64,000 bases of DNA, from positions 11,505 through 75,504 of the forward strand of contig JBBRTJ010000004.1 in NCBI GenBank assembly GCA_038244535.1, in the 5' to 3' direction. Below, one piece after another: positions 23,971 to 34,584 of the stretch. The position numbers were made by a program, and so were the translations under genes. The notes beneath the pieces are model-generated. The model was not told the origin of the DNA. It worked only from the letters and a program-made list of their open reading frames with translations, and ran no database searches. The stretch comes from JBBRTJ01 sp038244535 (lineage in GTDB: Bacteria > Actinomycetota > Acidimicrobiia > Acidimicrobiales > Ilumatobacteraceae). Position 1 is the stretch's first letter, and every line of letters starts with the position of its first letter.

Positions 23971-24735
23971 ATGATCCAGCGCCCCGTGTTCACCGGCGTC
24001 GCCGTTGCCCTCGTCACCTTCTTCGACGAGCACGGCCACATCGATGCACCAGCAACCGCTCACCATGCCGTGCACCTCGCGGGGCGTGGGGTTCGTGCCG
24101 TGGTTGTGGCCGGCACCACTGGCGAGGCCGCCCACCTGTCGATGAAGGAGCGGTTGACGCTCCTCGACGCCGTGAGGGCCGCGGTGCCCGCCCAGGTCCC
24201 TGTGGTGCTTGGCACCGGCGGTCTGGCCCCGGGCGTCAGCGTGCCCGACCTGACCCGGCGAGCCGCGGCTCACGGCGCGGCCGCCGCGCTCACGTTGTCA
24301 CCGCACCACGGCGACGTCCGCGAGTTCTACGGCGAGGTCGTCGCCGCCGCCGGCGCCATGCCGGTGCTCGCCTACCACTGGCCCCACATCTCGCCTCCAG
24401 GCATCACGATCGAGGAGCTGAAGGCCCTCAAGGTCGCCGGCATCAAGGACTCGACCGGTGACCCGGCCCGCTTGCTCGACGAGCTCGTGCACGGTCACGT
24501 CCCGGTCTTCACTGGATCGTCGGCGCTGCTGCTGACCGCCGGCGCGCTTGGTTGTGCGGGCGCCATCCTGGCCGCCGCCAACCTCGAGCCCGAGCTCTGC
24601 GCCGATGCGTTCGCCGGCCGGGTGCAGGCGCAAAGGGACCTGCTCTGGGTCCACCACCTCGTCGCCGAGGGCGGGGCCAAGGCCATCAAGGAGGAGCTGG
24701 CCCGGCGCCACGGCACGAGCACCGCCAGCCGCTGA
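23971..24735 (+). CDS. DHDPS/N-acetylneuraminate-lyase superfamily protein, not DapA
   Basis: 254 residues; ATG at 23971 with AGGAG 6 bp ahead. TIM-barrel class I aldolase hallmarks are present: VVAGTTGEAAHLS, Tyr in LAYHWPHISPPG and Schiff-base Lys in VAGIKDSTGD. It lacks the Arg that follows Tyr in DHDPS (YxxPxRT; here HIS), and it is about 40 residues shorter than DapA at the C-terminus. It should bind a 2-keto acid or split a 2-keto-3-deoxy-type compound; the substrate is unknown. It probably forms a small operon with the SDR, which could reduce or oxidise the same metabolite. Confidence 0.75.
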   Translation: MIQRPVFTGVAVALVTFFDEHGHIDAPATAHHAVHLAGRGVRAVVVAGTTGEAAHLSMKERLTLLDAVRAAVPAQVPVVLGTGGLAPGVSVPDLTRRAAAHGAAAALTLSPHHGDVREFYGEVVAAAGAMPVLAYHWPHISPPGITIEELKALKVAGIKDSTGDPARLLDELVHGHVPVFTGSSALLLTAGALGCAGAILAAANLEPELCADAFAGRVQAQRDLLWVHHLVAEGGAKAIKEELARRHGTSTASR

Positions 24736-24758
24736 GCTCGACACCCCCTGAGCGCTTA

Positions 24759-24826
24759 CACCCCGCGGCTCACTGCACCCCGCGGCTCACTGCACCCCGA
24801 GGATCGCTACACCCCGAGGATCGCGT
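24759..24826. repeat. Four tandem 17-bp units at the dapB 3' end
   Basis: Units of 17 bp begin at 24759, 24776, 24793 and 24810. The first two are identical (CACCCCGCGGCTCACTG). The third and fourth share CACCCCGAGGATCGC. The fourth encodes the last codons of dapB and the third carries its stop codon, so the array apparently grew by duplication of the gene's end. Confidence 0.8.
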
Positions 24827-25574
24827 CGAGCCCGACGGTCAGACCGGGTCGTCCTGCGACTTGCTTGACTGCCATCAGCACGCCGGGCATGAACGACACC
24901 CGGTCGTAGCTGTCGTGGCGCAGGGTCAGGCTCTGGCCCGACGTGCCCAAGATGACCTCCTGGTGGGCCACGAGGCCCCGGAGGCGCAGGCTATGGACGT
25001 GGATGCCTCCCGGGCCGACGCCACCTCGGGCCCCGGCCACGACCTCGTGCATGGTGGGATCGGGCGCCCACGACGACGATGCCGCAGCCATGCGCTGAAC
25101 GGTCATCATCGCCGTGCCACTGGGGGCGTCGGTCTTGGCGTCGTGGTGCAGTTCGATGACCTCGTCGGTCTCGAAGAAGGGCGCGGCCAGCTCGGCGAAG
25201 CGCATCATCAGCACCGCACCGATGGCGAAGTTCGGTGCCACCACGCAGTTGGACGTGATGAACGCCGACCGCAGTGCTTCGAGATCGTCGACGCTGAGCC
25301 CCGTCGTGCCCACCACGGCGTGCATGCCCCTGGCCGCGCACCACGCGAGGTTCTCCATGGCGGCGGCACGGACGGTGAAGTCCACCACCACCTCGGCACC
25401 GGTGTCGACGAGGGCCTCGACCTCGGTCGACAGAGCGACGCCTTCGATCGTGCGGCCATCGCCATGGCGGTCAACCGCAGCGACCAGCTCGAGCCCCGGG
25501 TCGCCGGCGACCGCCGAGCACACCGTCGTCCCCATCCTTCCGGCTGCGCCCAGAACTCCGACCTTGATCGTCAC
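24807..25574 (-). CDS. dapB: 4-hydroxy-tetrahydrodipicolinate reductase
   Basis: 255 residues. The Rossmann start VGVLGAAGRMGTTV binds NAD(P)H, VVVDFTVRAAAMEN and VVGTTGLS follow, and the signature IELHHDAKTDAPSGTAMMT carries the catalytic His-His-x-x-Lys and the dipicolinate-binding loop. It reduces the DapA product in diaminopimelate/lysine synthesis. Faces the DHDPS-like gene convergently; the 3' end lies in a 17-bp tandem array. 134 bp separate it from the upstream M16 peptidase gene in the same direction. Confidence 0.95.
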   Translation of the reverse strand: MTIKVGVLGAAGRMGTTVCSAVAGDPGLELVAAVDRHGDGRTIEGVALSTEVEALVDTGAEVVVDFTVRAAAMENLAWCAARGMHAVVGTTGLSVDDLEALRSAFITSNCVVAPNFAIGAVLMMRFAELAAPFFETDEVIELHHDAKTDAPSGTAMMTVQRMAAASSSWAPDPTMHEVVAGARGGVGPGGIHVHSLRLRGLVAHQEVILGTSGQSLTLRHDSYDRVSFMPGVLMAVKQVAGRPGLTVGLDAILGV

Positions 25575-25708
25575 GGCTCCGGACCGTACCGCCCCACCTG
25601 TGGTGTCTCGCCGATTTCATCTCTGGATCGGTTCTCGGTGCGCTCAGACGCATCGATGCGACGCATCAACCCCAGAATCGGCGGCGGCGACCAGGGGCCG
25701 GGCGGGGG

Positions 25709-27048
25709 CTACGCCAGCAGGGGCCGGAGATGCTTCGCCGACACCGGCCCTACGGCCGCGGCCGACCACGGCCGACCGAGGACCTCGTGGGCGACCCGGG
25801 CGACGTCGTCAGAGGTGACCGCACGGAACCGAGCCAGCTCCTCGTCGACGGTGAGCACTCGGCCATAGATCGAGAGGTGCTCGGCGAGGCGGGCCATCCG
25901 GCTCGTCGGGCTCTCGAGGCCCAGGACGAAGGCCCCGGCAACGTAGCCCTTGGCGACGTCGAGCTCGTCGGCCGTCAACCCGGACTCGATGACCTTCGCG
26001 ACCTCGGACCGGATGAGCCCGACCACCTCGTCGAGGTGAGCGGGTTGCGTGCCGGCGTACACCGTGAACGTCCCGGCGTCGACGTAGGACGCCGTCGACG
26101 AGTACACCGAGTAGGCCAAGCCCCGCCGATCGCGCACCTCGTCGAACAGGCGACTCGACATCCCTCCGCCGAGGGCGTGGTGCAGCAGCTCCAAGGCCTC
26201 GGCATCGGGGTGGGCGTGAGGCAGGCCAGAGACGCCCAGGGCCAGGTGCACCTGCTCGCATCGCCGCCTCAGCACGGCCACGGCCCTCGGTGATGCCTCC
26301 GGCGCGAGCCTCGCCGGCCGGGAAGCAGCACTCGACGCCTTCGCTCCTCGACCAAGGCCACGCCGCCGCCGAGATCCATCGAGGTGGCGCTCGACGAGCC
26401 GCACGACCTCGTCGTGATCGACAGCCCCGGAGGCGGCGACGACGAAGTTGGACGGTCGGTACCACCGCTCGAAGAACGACCGCACCTCGGCCGCGGTGAT
26501 GACCTCGACCGACTCGGCCGTACCCGCGGTCTCGCGGCCGAGCGGGTGCTCTGGGAACAACGACTCCTGCAGGAGCGAGTGGGCCCGATCCTCGGGCAGG
26601 TCGTCATCCATCCGCAGCTCCTCGAGGATGACCTGCCGCTCCGCCTCGACGTCATCGTCACGCAACGCCGGCGCCGTCACGACGTCTCCCATGAGCTCGA
26701 CGGCAAGGGCGAGCTCGGTGGCCGGCACGCGGGCATAGAAGGCGGTCGCCTCCTTCATCGTGTAGGCGTTCATGTCGCCCCCGACCCGGTCGACGGCGGC
26801 CGAGATCTCTCGCCCGGAACGAGTCGCCGTCCCCTTGAACAGCAGGTGCTCGAGGAAGTGCGACACCCCGGACAGCTCCGTGGGTTCATCCCGGGCCCCG
26901 ACACCCACCCAGACGCCGAGTGCAGCAGCGCGCGAGGTGGGCATCGCCTCCGTCACCACCCGGATCCCGGCCTCGGTGGTGGTGACGCGCAGCGCCGCCG
27001 GCTGAAGCCGGCGGCGCTGTGGTTGAGCTGAGGTGCGGCTCGAGCTGG

Positions 27049-27052
<4 letters not shown>
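25709..27052 (-). CDS. M16-family zinc metallopeptidase (pitrilysin/PepR type)
   Basis: 447 residues. The inverted zinc motif HFLEH is at residues 65-69, with the third ligand Glu in QVILEEL (about 146). The C-terminal M16 domain has SSRLFDEVRDRRGLAYSVYS. The start is a TTG at 27052 overlapping the pnp stop (TTGA), consistent with coupling; a more internal start cannot be excluded. In many bacteria, including mycobacteria, this peptidase gene directly follows pnp. It probably degrades short peptides or processing products in the cytoplasm. Confidence 0.9.
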
Positions 27053-29493
<2,441 letters not shown>

Positions 29494-29511
29494 AGCGGAG
29501 CTCCTTTCCGA

Positions 29512-29528
29512 TCCCGCCTCGTGCGGGA
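29512..29528 (-). other. Leader hairpin just upstream of pnp
   Basis: TCCCGC (29512-29517) and GCGGGA (29523-29528) form a 6-bp stem with a 5-nt loop, 19 nt before the pnp start. A regulatory hairpin in this leader would parallel the known RNase III/PNPase control of pnp in enterobacteria, but that is analogy. Confidence 0.4.
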
Positions 29529-29653
29529 CCGATCTGGGAGCGGCAAGTCGGTTCCCAGTCGGCAACCCCTCGGACCGCCCGATCGGGCGGGGCCGGTGCG
29601 AGGGACCGGCGACTGACAACCGACCCTTGACCGCTCCGGTGTTGGGGTTCGGC

Positions 29654-29680
29654 ACGGGCCGGCCAGATGGGCCGGCCCGT
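29654..29680 (-). other. Strong rpsO-pnp intercistronic hairpin
   Basis: ACGGGCCGGCC (29654-29664) pairs perfectly with GGCCGGCCCGT (29670-29680) around loop AGATG. It begins 11 nt after the rpsO stop on the minus strand. No U-run follows, so it is more likely a processing or partial attenuation structure than a full terminator. Confidence 0.6.
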
Positions 29681-29690
29681 TGTGGGACTG

Positions 29691-29948
29691 CTAGCGGCGA
29701 AGGCCGAGCTTGGCGATGATCGTCCGGTAGCGCTCGATGTCGGTGTCCTTGACGTAGTCGAGCATGCGCCGGCGACGACCGACCAGCATCAGCAGCCCGC
29801 GTCGGCTGTGATGGTCCTTCTTGTGGAACTTCAGGTGCTCGGTGAGGTGGTTGATGCGCTCGGTGAGGAGTGCGATCTGCACCTCGGGCGAACCCGTATC
29901 GGTGGCGTGAAGCGCGTTGTCATCGATGGTTGCTTGCTTGTTCGGCAA
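29691..29948 (-). CDS. rpsO: Small ribosomal subunit protein uS15
   Basis: 85 residues from a TTG at 29948 (MPNKQATIDDNALHATDTGS), chosen because S15 proteins are 85-89 residues and no ATG or GTG occurs near the expected start; the frame is open further upstream without similarity. The core is unmistakable: TGSPEVQIALLTERINHLTE, KKDHHSRRGLLMLVGRRRR and DIERYRTIIAKLGLRR. S15 binds 16S rRNA helices 20-22 and starts assembly of the central domain. In its usual place upstream of pnp. The ribosome site is weak, which may reflect translational autoregulation. Confidence 0.92.
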   Translation of the reverse strand: MPNKQATIDDNALHATDTGSPEVQIALLTERINHLTEHLKFHKKDHHSRRGLLMLVGRRRRMLDYVKDTDIERYRTIIAKLGLRR

Positions 29949-30121
29949 GGAGAGATCGCTTTCTGTGGTCAGACGTCCCCGAGGGGGAGGTCGCGCCGGC
30001 CGGACGGCGGGCGCATCACGCCGCAGCACCTGGCCGCGACGGACCGCCGGATGTTACCAGCGCAGGGTGCCACTTCGCTGTCCTGGGCGGTTGCGATGAC
30101 GAGCCGGACCTGGTCACCAGG

Positions 30122-30162
30122 TTGTGCGGTGAATGTGGCACAAGGCCCCTTCCGGCGCACAA
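30122..30162. repeat. Dispersed hairpin repeat, copy C
   Basis: TTGTGCGG at 30122-30129, exactly 26 nt, then CGCACAA at 30156-30162. The arms pair over 7 bp. It lies between rpsO and the HxlR gene, in a 380-bp gap that otherwise holds the two promoters. Confidence 0.75.
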
Positions 30163-30273
30163 GCCGAGATCCGCTCAGCGGAGCTCTGAGCTATCGGCGT
30201 CGGGTCGATCTCCGGCGCTGAGCAACCCCGATCGCCCCAGCGGCCCGGACCACTACCCAACTCCACTGGGTAG

Positions 30274-30301
30274 CGATTCGAAACCTATGAGTTGTGAATC
30301 G
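30274..30301. promoter_or_regulatory. Candidate HxlR operator
   Basis: CGATTC (30274-30279) and GAATCG (30296-30301) are inverted arms 16 bp apart; both continue rightward as GAAACC, giving an overlapping direct repeat. The site ends 27 bp before the preferred HxlR start at 30329. Confidence 0.5.
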
Positions 30302-30328
30302 AAACCTTGCGCGACTACCTTGCCCGCC

Positions 30329-30793
30329 GTGTCTGCCCGTGACCCCCACTCCGATCCGGCGGAGAGCTCGATCGCCCGCGCCGTCGAGGTCATCGGGGAC
30401 CGGTGGACGGTGCTCATCCTGCGCGACGCGTTCCGGGGCGTTCGGCGCTTCGACGAGCTCGCCACCGATCTCGGCATCGCCCGCAACCTGTTGGCTGACC
30501 GGCTGCGGCGGCTGGTCGACCAGGGGGTGCTGCAGAAGGTGCCCTACCAGGAGCGTCCCACCCGTTACGAGTACCGGCTGACGCCGATGGGCATCGACCT
30601 GAGCCCGGCGCTCGTGGCCCTCATGCTCTGGGGCGACAAGCATCGAGGAGGCGCCGAGGGACCCCCGCTGTCGCTCGTGCACTCCACGTGCGGCCACGAG
30701 CTCGACCAGGTCTTCCTGTGTCGCCACTGCGGCGAAGAGGTCACGGCGCTCGGCATCCGCGGCCGGCCCGGACCTGGAGCCAGGCCGGCGTGA
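30329..30793 (+). CDS. HxlR-family transcriptional regulator
   Basis: 154 residues from a GTG at 30329; an ATG at 30287 is in frame but lies inside the candidate operator. The HxlR winged helix is clear: AVEVIGDRWTVLILRDAFRG, VRRFDELATDLGIARNLLAD, RLRRLVDQGVLQKVPYQERP and YRLTPMGIDLSPAL. A C-terminal CGH...CRHCGEEV cluster resembles a small zinc-binding knuckle often seen in this subfamily. Its stop overlaps the ABC ATPase start (GTGA), so regulator and transporter form one operon. The effector is unknown. Confidence 0.88.
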   Translation: MSARDPHSDPAESSIARAVEVIGDRWTVLILRDAFRGVRRFDELATDLGIARNLLADRLRRLVDQGVLQKVPYQERPTRYEYRLTPMGIDLSPALVALMLWGDKHRGGAEGPPLSLVHSTCGHELDQVFLCRHCGEEVTALGIRGRPGPGARPA

Positions 30794-31581
30794 GCCCGAG
30801 CGACCCGATCATCAGCCTGCGGGGCGTGAGCAAGAGGTTCTCGACCCGCAGGGGCGAGGTGCACGCCCTCGACGGGATCGACCTCGACGTTGCGCGGGGC
30901 GAGCTCGTCAGCCTCATCGGTCCGAGTGGCTGCGGGAAGTCCACGCTGCTGCGCCTCGTCGGCGGTCTGCTCGATCCCGATGCCGGCACCGTGACCGTCG
31001 AGGGCGCACCGCCCAGGGCGGCGCGGGCCACGAAGCACTTCGGGTTCGTCCCCCAGACCCCGGCGCTCCTGCCCTGGCGAACCGTGCGGCGCAACGTCGC
31101 CCTGCTCAGCGAGGTCAACCGCACCGCGGGGGGCAAGGTTGCGCTCACCACCGAGGTCACGCACGCGTTGCTCGACGAGGTCGGGCTCGGCGAGTTCCTC
31201 GACGCCTACCCGCACGAGCTGTCCGGTGGCATGCAGCAGCGCGTCAGCCTCGTGCGGGCCTTCGCCCTCGGCGCGCCGATCCTGCTGATGGACGAGCCGT
31301 TCGCGGCACTCGACGAGATCACCCGGGCCGAGATGCGCTACCTGCTCCTGCGGCTGTGGGAAGGCACCGGGGCCACGACGCTGTTCGTCACCCACTCGAT
31401 CGCCGAGGCCGTGCTGCTCTCCGATCGGGTGGTCGTGCTGGCGGCGCGGCCGGGCCGCATCCAGGTCGTCGAGGACGTCACGCTCCCCCGGCCACGGCAC
31501 GAGGCGCAGGAGGACGGGCCCGAGTTCGTCGAGCAGGTCCGCCGCATTCGCCACGCGCTCCTCCAAGGACGGTCGGCGTGA
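30790..31581 (+). CDS. ABC transporter ATPase, nitrate/taurine/NMT1 type
   Basis: 263 residues; GTG at 30790 overlapping the HxlR stop. Walker A GPSGCGKSTLL, Q-loop FVPQTPALLPWRTV, signature LSGGMQQRVSLVRAFALG, Walker B PILLMDEPFAALDE and switch VTHSIAEAV are all intact. The 'LLPWRTV..N' Q-loop region is typical of the SsuB/TauC/ThiZ group that works with NMT1-like binding proteins. It powers uptake by the permease that begins at 31581 (TGATG overlap). Cytoplasmic face of the membrane. Confidence 0.92.
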   Translation: MSPSDPIISLRGVSKRFSTRRGEVHALDGIDLDVARGELVSLIGPSGCGKSTLLRLVGGLLDPDAGTVTVEGAPPRAARATKHFGFVPQTPALLPWRTVRRNVALLSEVNRTAGGKVALTTEVTHALLDEVGLGEFLDAYPHELSGGMQQRVSLVRAFALGAPILLMDEPFAALDEITRAEMRYLLLRLWEGTGATTLFVTHSIAEAVLLSDRVVVLAARPGRIQVVEDVTLPRPRHEAQEDGPEFVEQVRRIRHALLQGRSA

Positions 31582-32348
31582 TGCCAGCTTCGACGCGGAC
31601 ATGGCTGGCGCCGGTGCTCGGCATTGCCGTCTTCCTCGGCGGCTGGCAGCTGACGGTGAGGGCCTTCGGGATCGAGCCGTACAAGCTGCCGGCACCGAGC
31701 GAGATCCTTGGCGAGCTCATCCGTGGTTGGCACGGGTACCTCGACGACGCCATCGTCACCGGTCGCGAGGCGTTCGCCGGGTTCGTCGTGGCGCTCGTGC
31801 TGGCGCTGGTCGTCGGCACGCTCATGGCCCACAGCCGCGGGCTCGAGCAGGCCGTCTACCCGGTGGCCGTCCTCGTGCAGGTCACCCCGATCATCGCCTA
31901 CGCGCCCGCCGTCGTCATCTGGGTCGGGTTCGGCTTCCGCAGCATCGTGATGGTGGCCGCCATCATCTGCTTCGTCCCCTTGCTGTTCAACACCGTCACG
32001 GGGCTGCGCTCGATCGACCCGGCCACCCATGAGCTCCTGCAGTCGGTCGATGCCAGTCGACGCGAGGTGTTCTGGCACCTGCGACTGCCCCACGCCCTCC
32101 CCTACCTGTTCACGGCCGCGCGCATCTCAGTCGGCCTCGCCCTCATCGGGGCACTGCTGGCCGAGGGGTATGCGCTGGTGACCGACGGCCTGGGCGTGTC
32201 GATCCTGCGCAACGCCAACCGCAGCAACGTCGTCGAACTGTGGGCCGACATCTACGCGACCGGCCTCCTCGGCGCCGTCGGCATCGCCACCGTCTCGATC
32301 CTCGAGCGGGTCACCCTGCGCTGGAACCCCCGACTCACCGACGCCTGA
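31581..32348 (+). CDS. ABC transporter permease, SsuC/ThiX type
   Basis: 255 residues with about six transmembrane helices. N-terminal LAPVLGIAVFLGGWQLTVRA and KLPAPSEILGEL are typical of taurine/nitrate/HMP permeases. The EAA loop that contacts the ATPase is SVDASRREVFWHLRLPHALP. ATG overlaps the ATPase stop (TGATG), so the two are co-translated. The substrate is not readable from the sequence. Confidence 0.9.
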   Translation: MPASTRTWLAPVLGIAVFLGGWQLTVRAFGIEPYKLPAPSEILGELIRGWHGYLDDAIVTGREAFAGFVVALVLALVVGTLMAHSRGLEQAVYPVAVLVQVTPIIAYAPAVVIWVGFGFRSIVMVAAIICFVPLLFNTVTGLRSIDPATHELLQSVDASRREVFWHLRLPHALPYLFTAARISVGLALIGALLAEGYALVTDGLGVSILRNANRSNVVELWADIYATGLLGAVGIATVSILERVTLRWNPRLTDA

Positions 32349-32414
32349 TCCCCCGCCCACCCGCAACCAACCACCGACCACCACCGACCACCACCAAGTA
32401 ACTGGAGCTCCCGG

Positions 32415-33596
32415 ATGACTCGTCCCCGACCACTGCCCACCGCCGTCGCCTTGGCGCTCGCCGGCTCGCTCGTCGCTGCCGCCTGCGGCAGCAGTTCGAA
32501 GGCCGGCAGCACGACGACGACTGCGGCGCCCGCCGCAGCCACGACCACAGCTGCCCCGGCGACCACGGTCGCCGCCGGCCCTGGCCAGGTGACGACCGCG
32601 GGCATCCCCGCCGAGCGCTGCGCCGCCAACAAGGCCGCCGGCAAGATCACCTACCTGTCGGGCTTCGACTTCGCCGCGTCGGCATCGATCGTCGAGGTGA
32701 TCGTGGCCAAGCAGAAGGGCTACTTCGACAAGATGTGCCTCGATGTCGACCTCAAGCCCAGCTTCTCGACCGCCAACTACCCGCTGATCGCATCGAACCA
32801 GGCCCAGTTCGCCTCCGGCGGTTCATACAGCGAGCTCGCCGACAACTCCAAGAACGGCCAGAAGCTGGCGGCGGTCGCGATCGATGGCAAGACCGCGATC
32901 AACGCGCTCCTGGTGCGCGACGACGGCAAGGTCACGACCCCGGCCGACTTGAAGGGCAAGGTGATCGGCATCAAGGGCGCGATGCCGCCGGCCCTCGTCG
33001 CCATGCTGTTCAAGGCCGGCCTGGCTGAGGGCAAGGACTACAAGGAGGTCGCTCTGCAGGGCTTTGACCCCAAGGTCCACCTGCAGCAGCCCATCGACGC
33101 GCTGCCCGTCTACAAGTCCAACGAGCCGGGCCAGCTCACCGCGGCTGGCATCGCCTACAAGCTCTTCGATCCCACCGCGGACGGCATCCCAGGCTCGTTC
33201 GGTGTCATCTACACGAGCCAGGACTTCATCGACAAGCACCCGACGGCCGCTGAGGACTTCGTGCGGGCATCGATGAAGGGGCTCGCCGACGCCATCGCCG
33301 ACCCAGACGCCGCCGTCGACATGGCCGTGAAGCTCATCAACGCCAACGGCAACAAGAACTACCTGTCGATCGATGGCGAGCGCTTTCGCTGGAAGATCGA
33401 GTCCAAGGTCGTGACTGACAGCACCCCGAAGGGTCAGTCGGTCGGCATCATCGACCCCGCGCTCCTGAGGGCCGAGGTCGCCGCCTACACCCAGGCTGGG
33501 GTGTTCAAGACCGAGCCCGCCACCGACGGCACCTGGTCGGACATCGCCAAGGCCGTGTACGGACCCGACGGCACCGTCATCTGGCCGGCGAGCTGA
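32415..33596 (+). CDS. NMT1/THI5-like ABC substrate-binding lipoprotein
   Basis: 393 residues. A signal peptide with lipobox (LAGSLVAAAC, Cys about 25) is followed by a Ser/Thr/Ala-rich tether (GSTTTTAAPAAATTTAAPAT) and the two-lobed binding domain: YLSGFDFAASASIVEVIVAK, GYFDKMCLDVDLKP, ANYPLIASNQAQFASGG, LKGKVIGIKGAMPP and YTSQDFIDKHPTAAEDFV. This fold binds taurine, nitrate, aminopyrimidines (HMP) or riboflavin in different subfamilies. 66 bp after the permease in the same operon. It would sit on the outer face of the membrane and deliver ligand to the permease. Confidence 0.88.
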   Translation: MTRPRPLPTAVALALAGSLVAAACGSSSKAGSTTTTAAPAAATTTAAPATTVAAGPGQVTTAGIPAERCAANKAAGKITYLSGFDFAASASIVEVIVAKQKGYFDKMCLDVDLKPSFSTANYPLIASNQAQFASGGSYSELADNSKNGQKLAAVAIDGKTAINALLVRDDGKVTTPADLKGKVIGIKGAMPPALVAMLFKAGLAEGKDYKEVALQGFDPKVHLQQPIDALPVYKSNEPGQLTAAGIAYKLFDPTADGIPGSFGVIYTSQDFIDKHPTAAEDFVRASMKGLADAIADPDAAVDMAVKLINANGNKNYLSIDGERFRWKIESKVVTDSTPKGQSVGIIDPALLRAEVAAYTQAGVFKTEPATDGTWSDIAKAVYGPDGTVIWPAS

Positions 33597-33629
33597 CCTG
33601 TCCCCGGCCGGTGGCGGTCGAGCTGACCG

Positions 33630-34574
33630 TCACTGGCCGGTCGAGGCGCGGGCTGCCTCGACATCGTGCTTCAGCTGCACGATCAACGAATCGATGCCGT
33701 CGAACTTGCGCTCGCTGCGCAGGAACGACACGAACCGCACCTTGGCCCGCTCGCCGTAGAGGTCGCCCTCGAAGTCAAGGAGGTGCGCTTCGAGCAGCGA
33801 GTGGTCCGCATGTTCGTAGAACGTCGGCCGCCGGCCGAGGTTGATGGCGCAAGCATGCGTGCTGTCGTCGGACCGCTCGTACACGCCGGCGTACACGCCA
33901 TCGGCCGGCAGGCAGATGTGGTTCGGCACCTCGACGTTGGCGGTGGGGAACCCCAAGAGCCGGCCCCGCTGGTCGCCGGTCACGACGATGCCACGCGCCT
34001 CGAAGGGCCGGCTGAGGAGGCGGTTGGCCACGTCGACCTCGCCACCGGCCAGCGAGCGCCGGATCGCGGTGGACGACACCGGCTCGTCGACACCGTCGAG
34101 CCGGTCGACGAGCGGGAGCGGGACGACCTCGAAGCCGTGCACCGCGCCCAGCTCACGCAGGAGCGCAACGTTGCCCCGCCGCTGGTAGCCGAAGTGGAAG
34201 TCCTCACCCACCACCACGGCGCGGGTGCCGAGGCAGCCGACCAGCACCTCGTCGACGAAGGCCTCCGGCGCCTCGGCGGCGCGGGCCAGGTCGAAGTGGA
34301 CCACGACCGTCGTGTCGACGCCCGTGGCGGCGAGCAGCTCGAGCTTCTGGTCGAGGTCGGTGAGCAACCGGGGAGCCGACTCGGGCCGGACCACCTCGGC
34401 CGGGTGCCGGTCGAAGGTGATGACCGCACTCTTGGCCCCCCGAGCGGCAGCCTCGCGACGAACCTCGGCTATGACCGCTTGGTGCCCGAGGTGCACACCG
34501 TCGTAGGCACCGATGGTCACCACGGTGCCCTCCGGCGGAGGCACCTGCCCGATGGTCTCGCGCAGCACCTGCAT
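33630..34574 (-). CDS. ribF: Bifunctional riboflavin kinase / FAD synthetase
   Basis: 314 residues. The N-terminal FMN adenylyltransferase has the nucleotidyl-transferase motif IGAYDGVHLGHQAVI (about 22-36), VVGEDFHFGYQRRG and VSSTAIRRSLAGG. The C-terminal riboflavin kinase has RLLGFPTANVEV, GVYAGVY and SLLEAHLLDFEGDLYGER. Converts riboflavin to FMN and FAD in the cytoplasm. Last gene of the rbfA-truB-ribF run, 10 bp after truB. It converges with the ABC cassette with only 33 bp between stops. Confidence 0.95.
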   Translation of the reverse strand: MQVLRETIGQVPPPEGTVVTIGAYDGVHLGHQAVIAEVRREAAARGAKSAVITFDRHPAEVVRPESAPRLLTDLDQKLELLAATGVDTTVVVHFDLARAAEAPEAFVDEVLVGCLGTRAVVVGEDFHFGYQRRGNVALLRELGAVHGFEVVPLPLVDRLDGVDEPVSSTAIRRSLAGGEVDVANRLLSRPFEARGIVVTGDQRGRLLGFPTANVEVPNHICLPADGVYAGVYERSDDSTHACAINLGRRPTFYEHADHSLLEAHLLDFEGDLYGERAKVRFVSFLRSERKFDGIDSLIVQLKHDVEAARASTGQ

Positions 34575-34584
34575 GGACGCGACG

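Noticed and set aside
23854..24826. A CRISPR-like array from the short repeats near the SDR, aldolase and dapB genes
   Set aside because: Units are too short, there are no unique spacers, and no cas gene is in the window.
29949..30029. A longer rpsO start
   Set aside because: The extra codons read as Arg/Pro-rich sequence unlike S15, and S15 length fits the TTG at 29948.
30790..34574. A riboflavin link between the NMT1-type transporter and ribF
   Set aside because: ribF belongs to the conserved truB-ribF run on the other strand, so adjacency is not evidence; no FMN riboswitch is visible upstream of the cassette.
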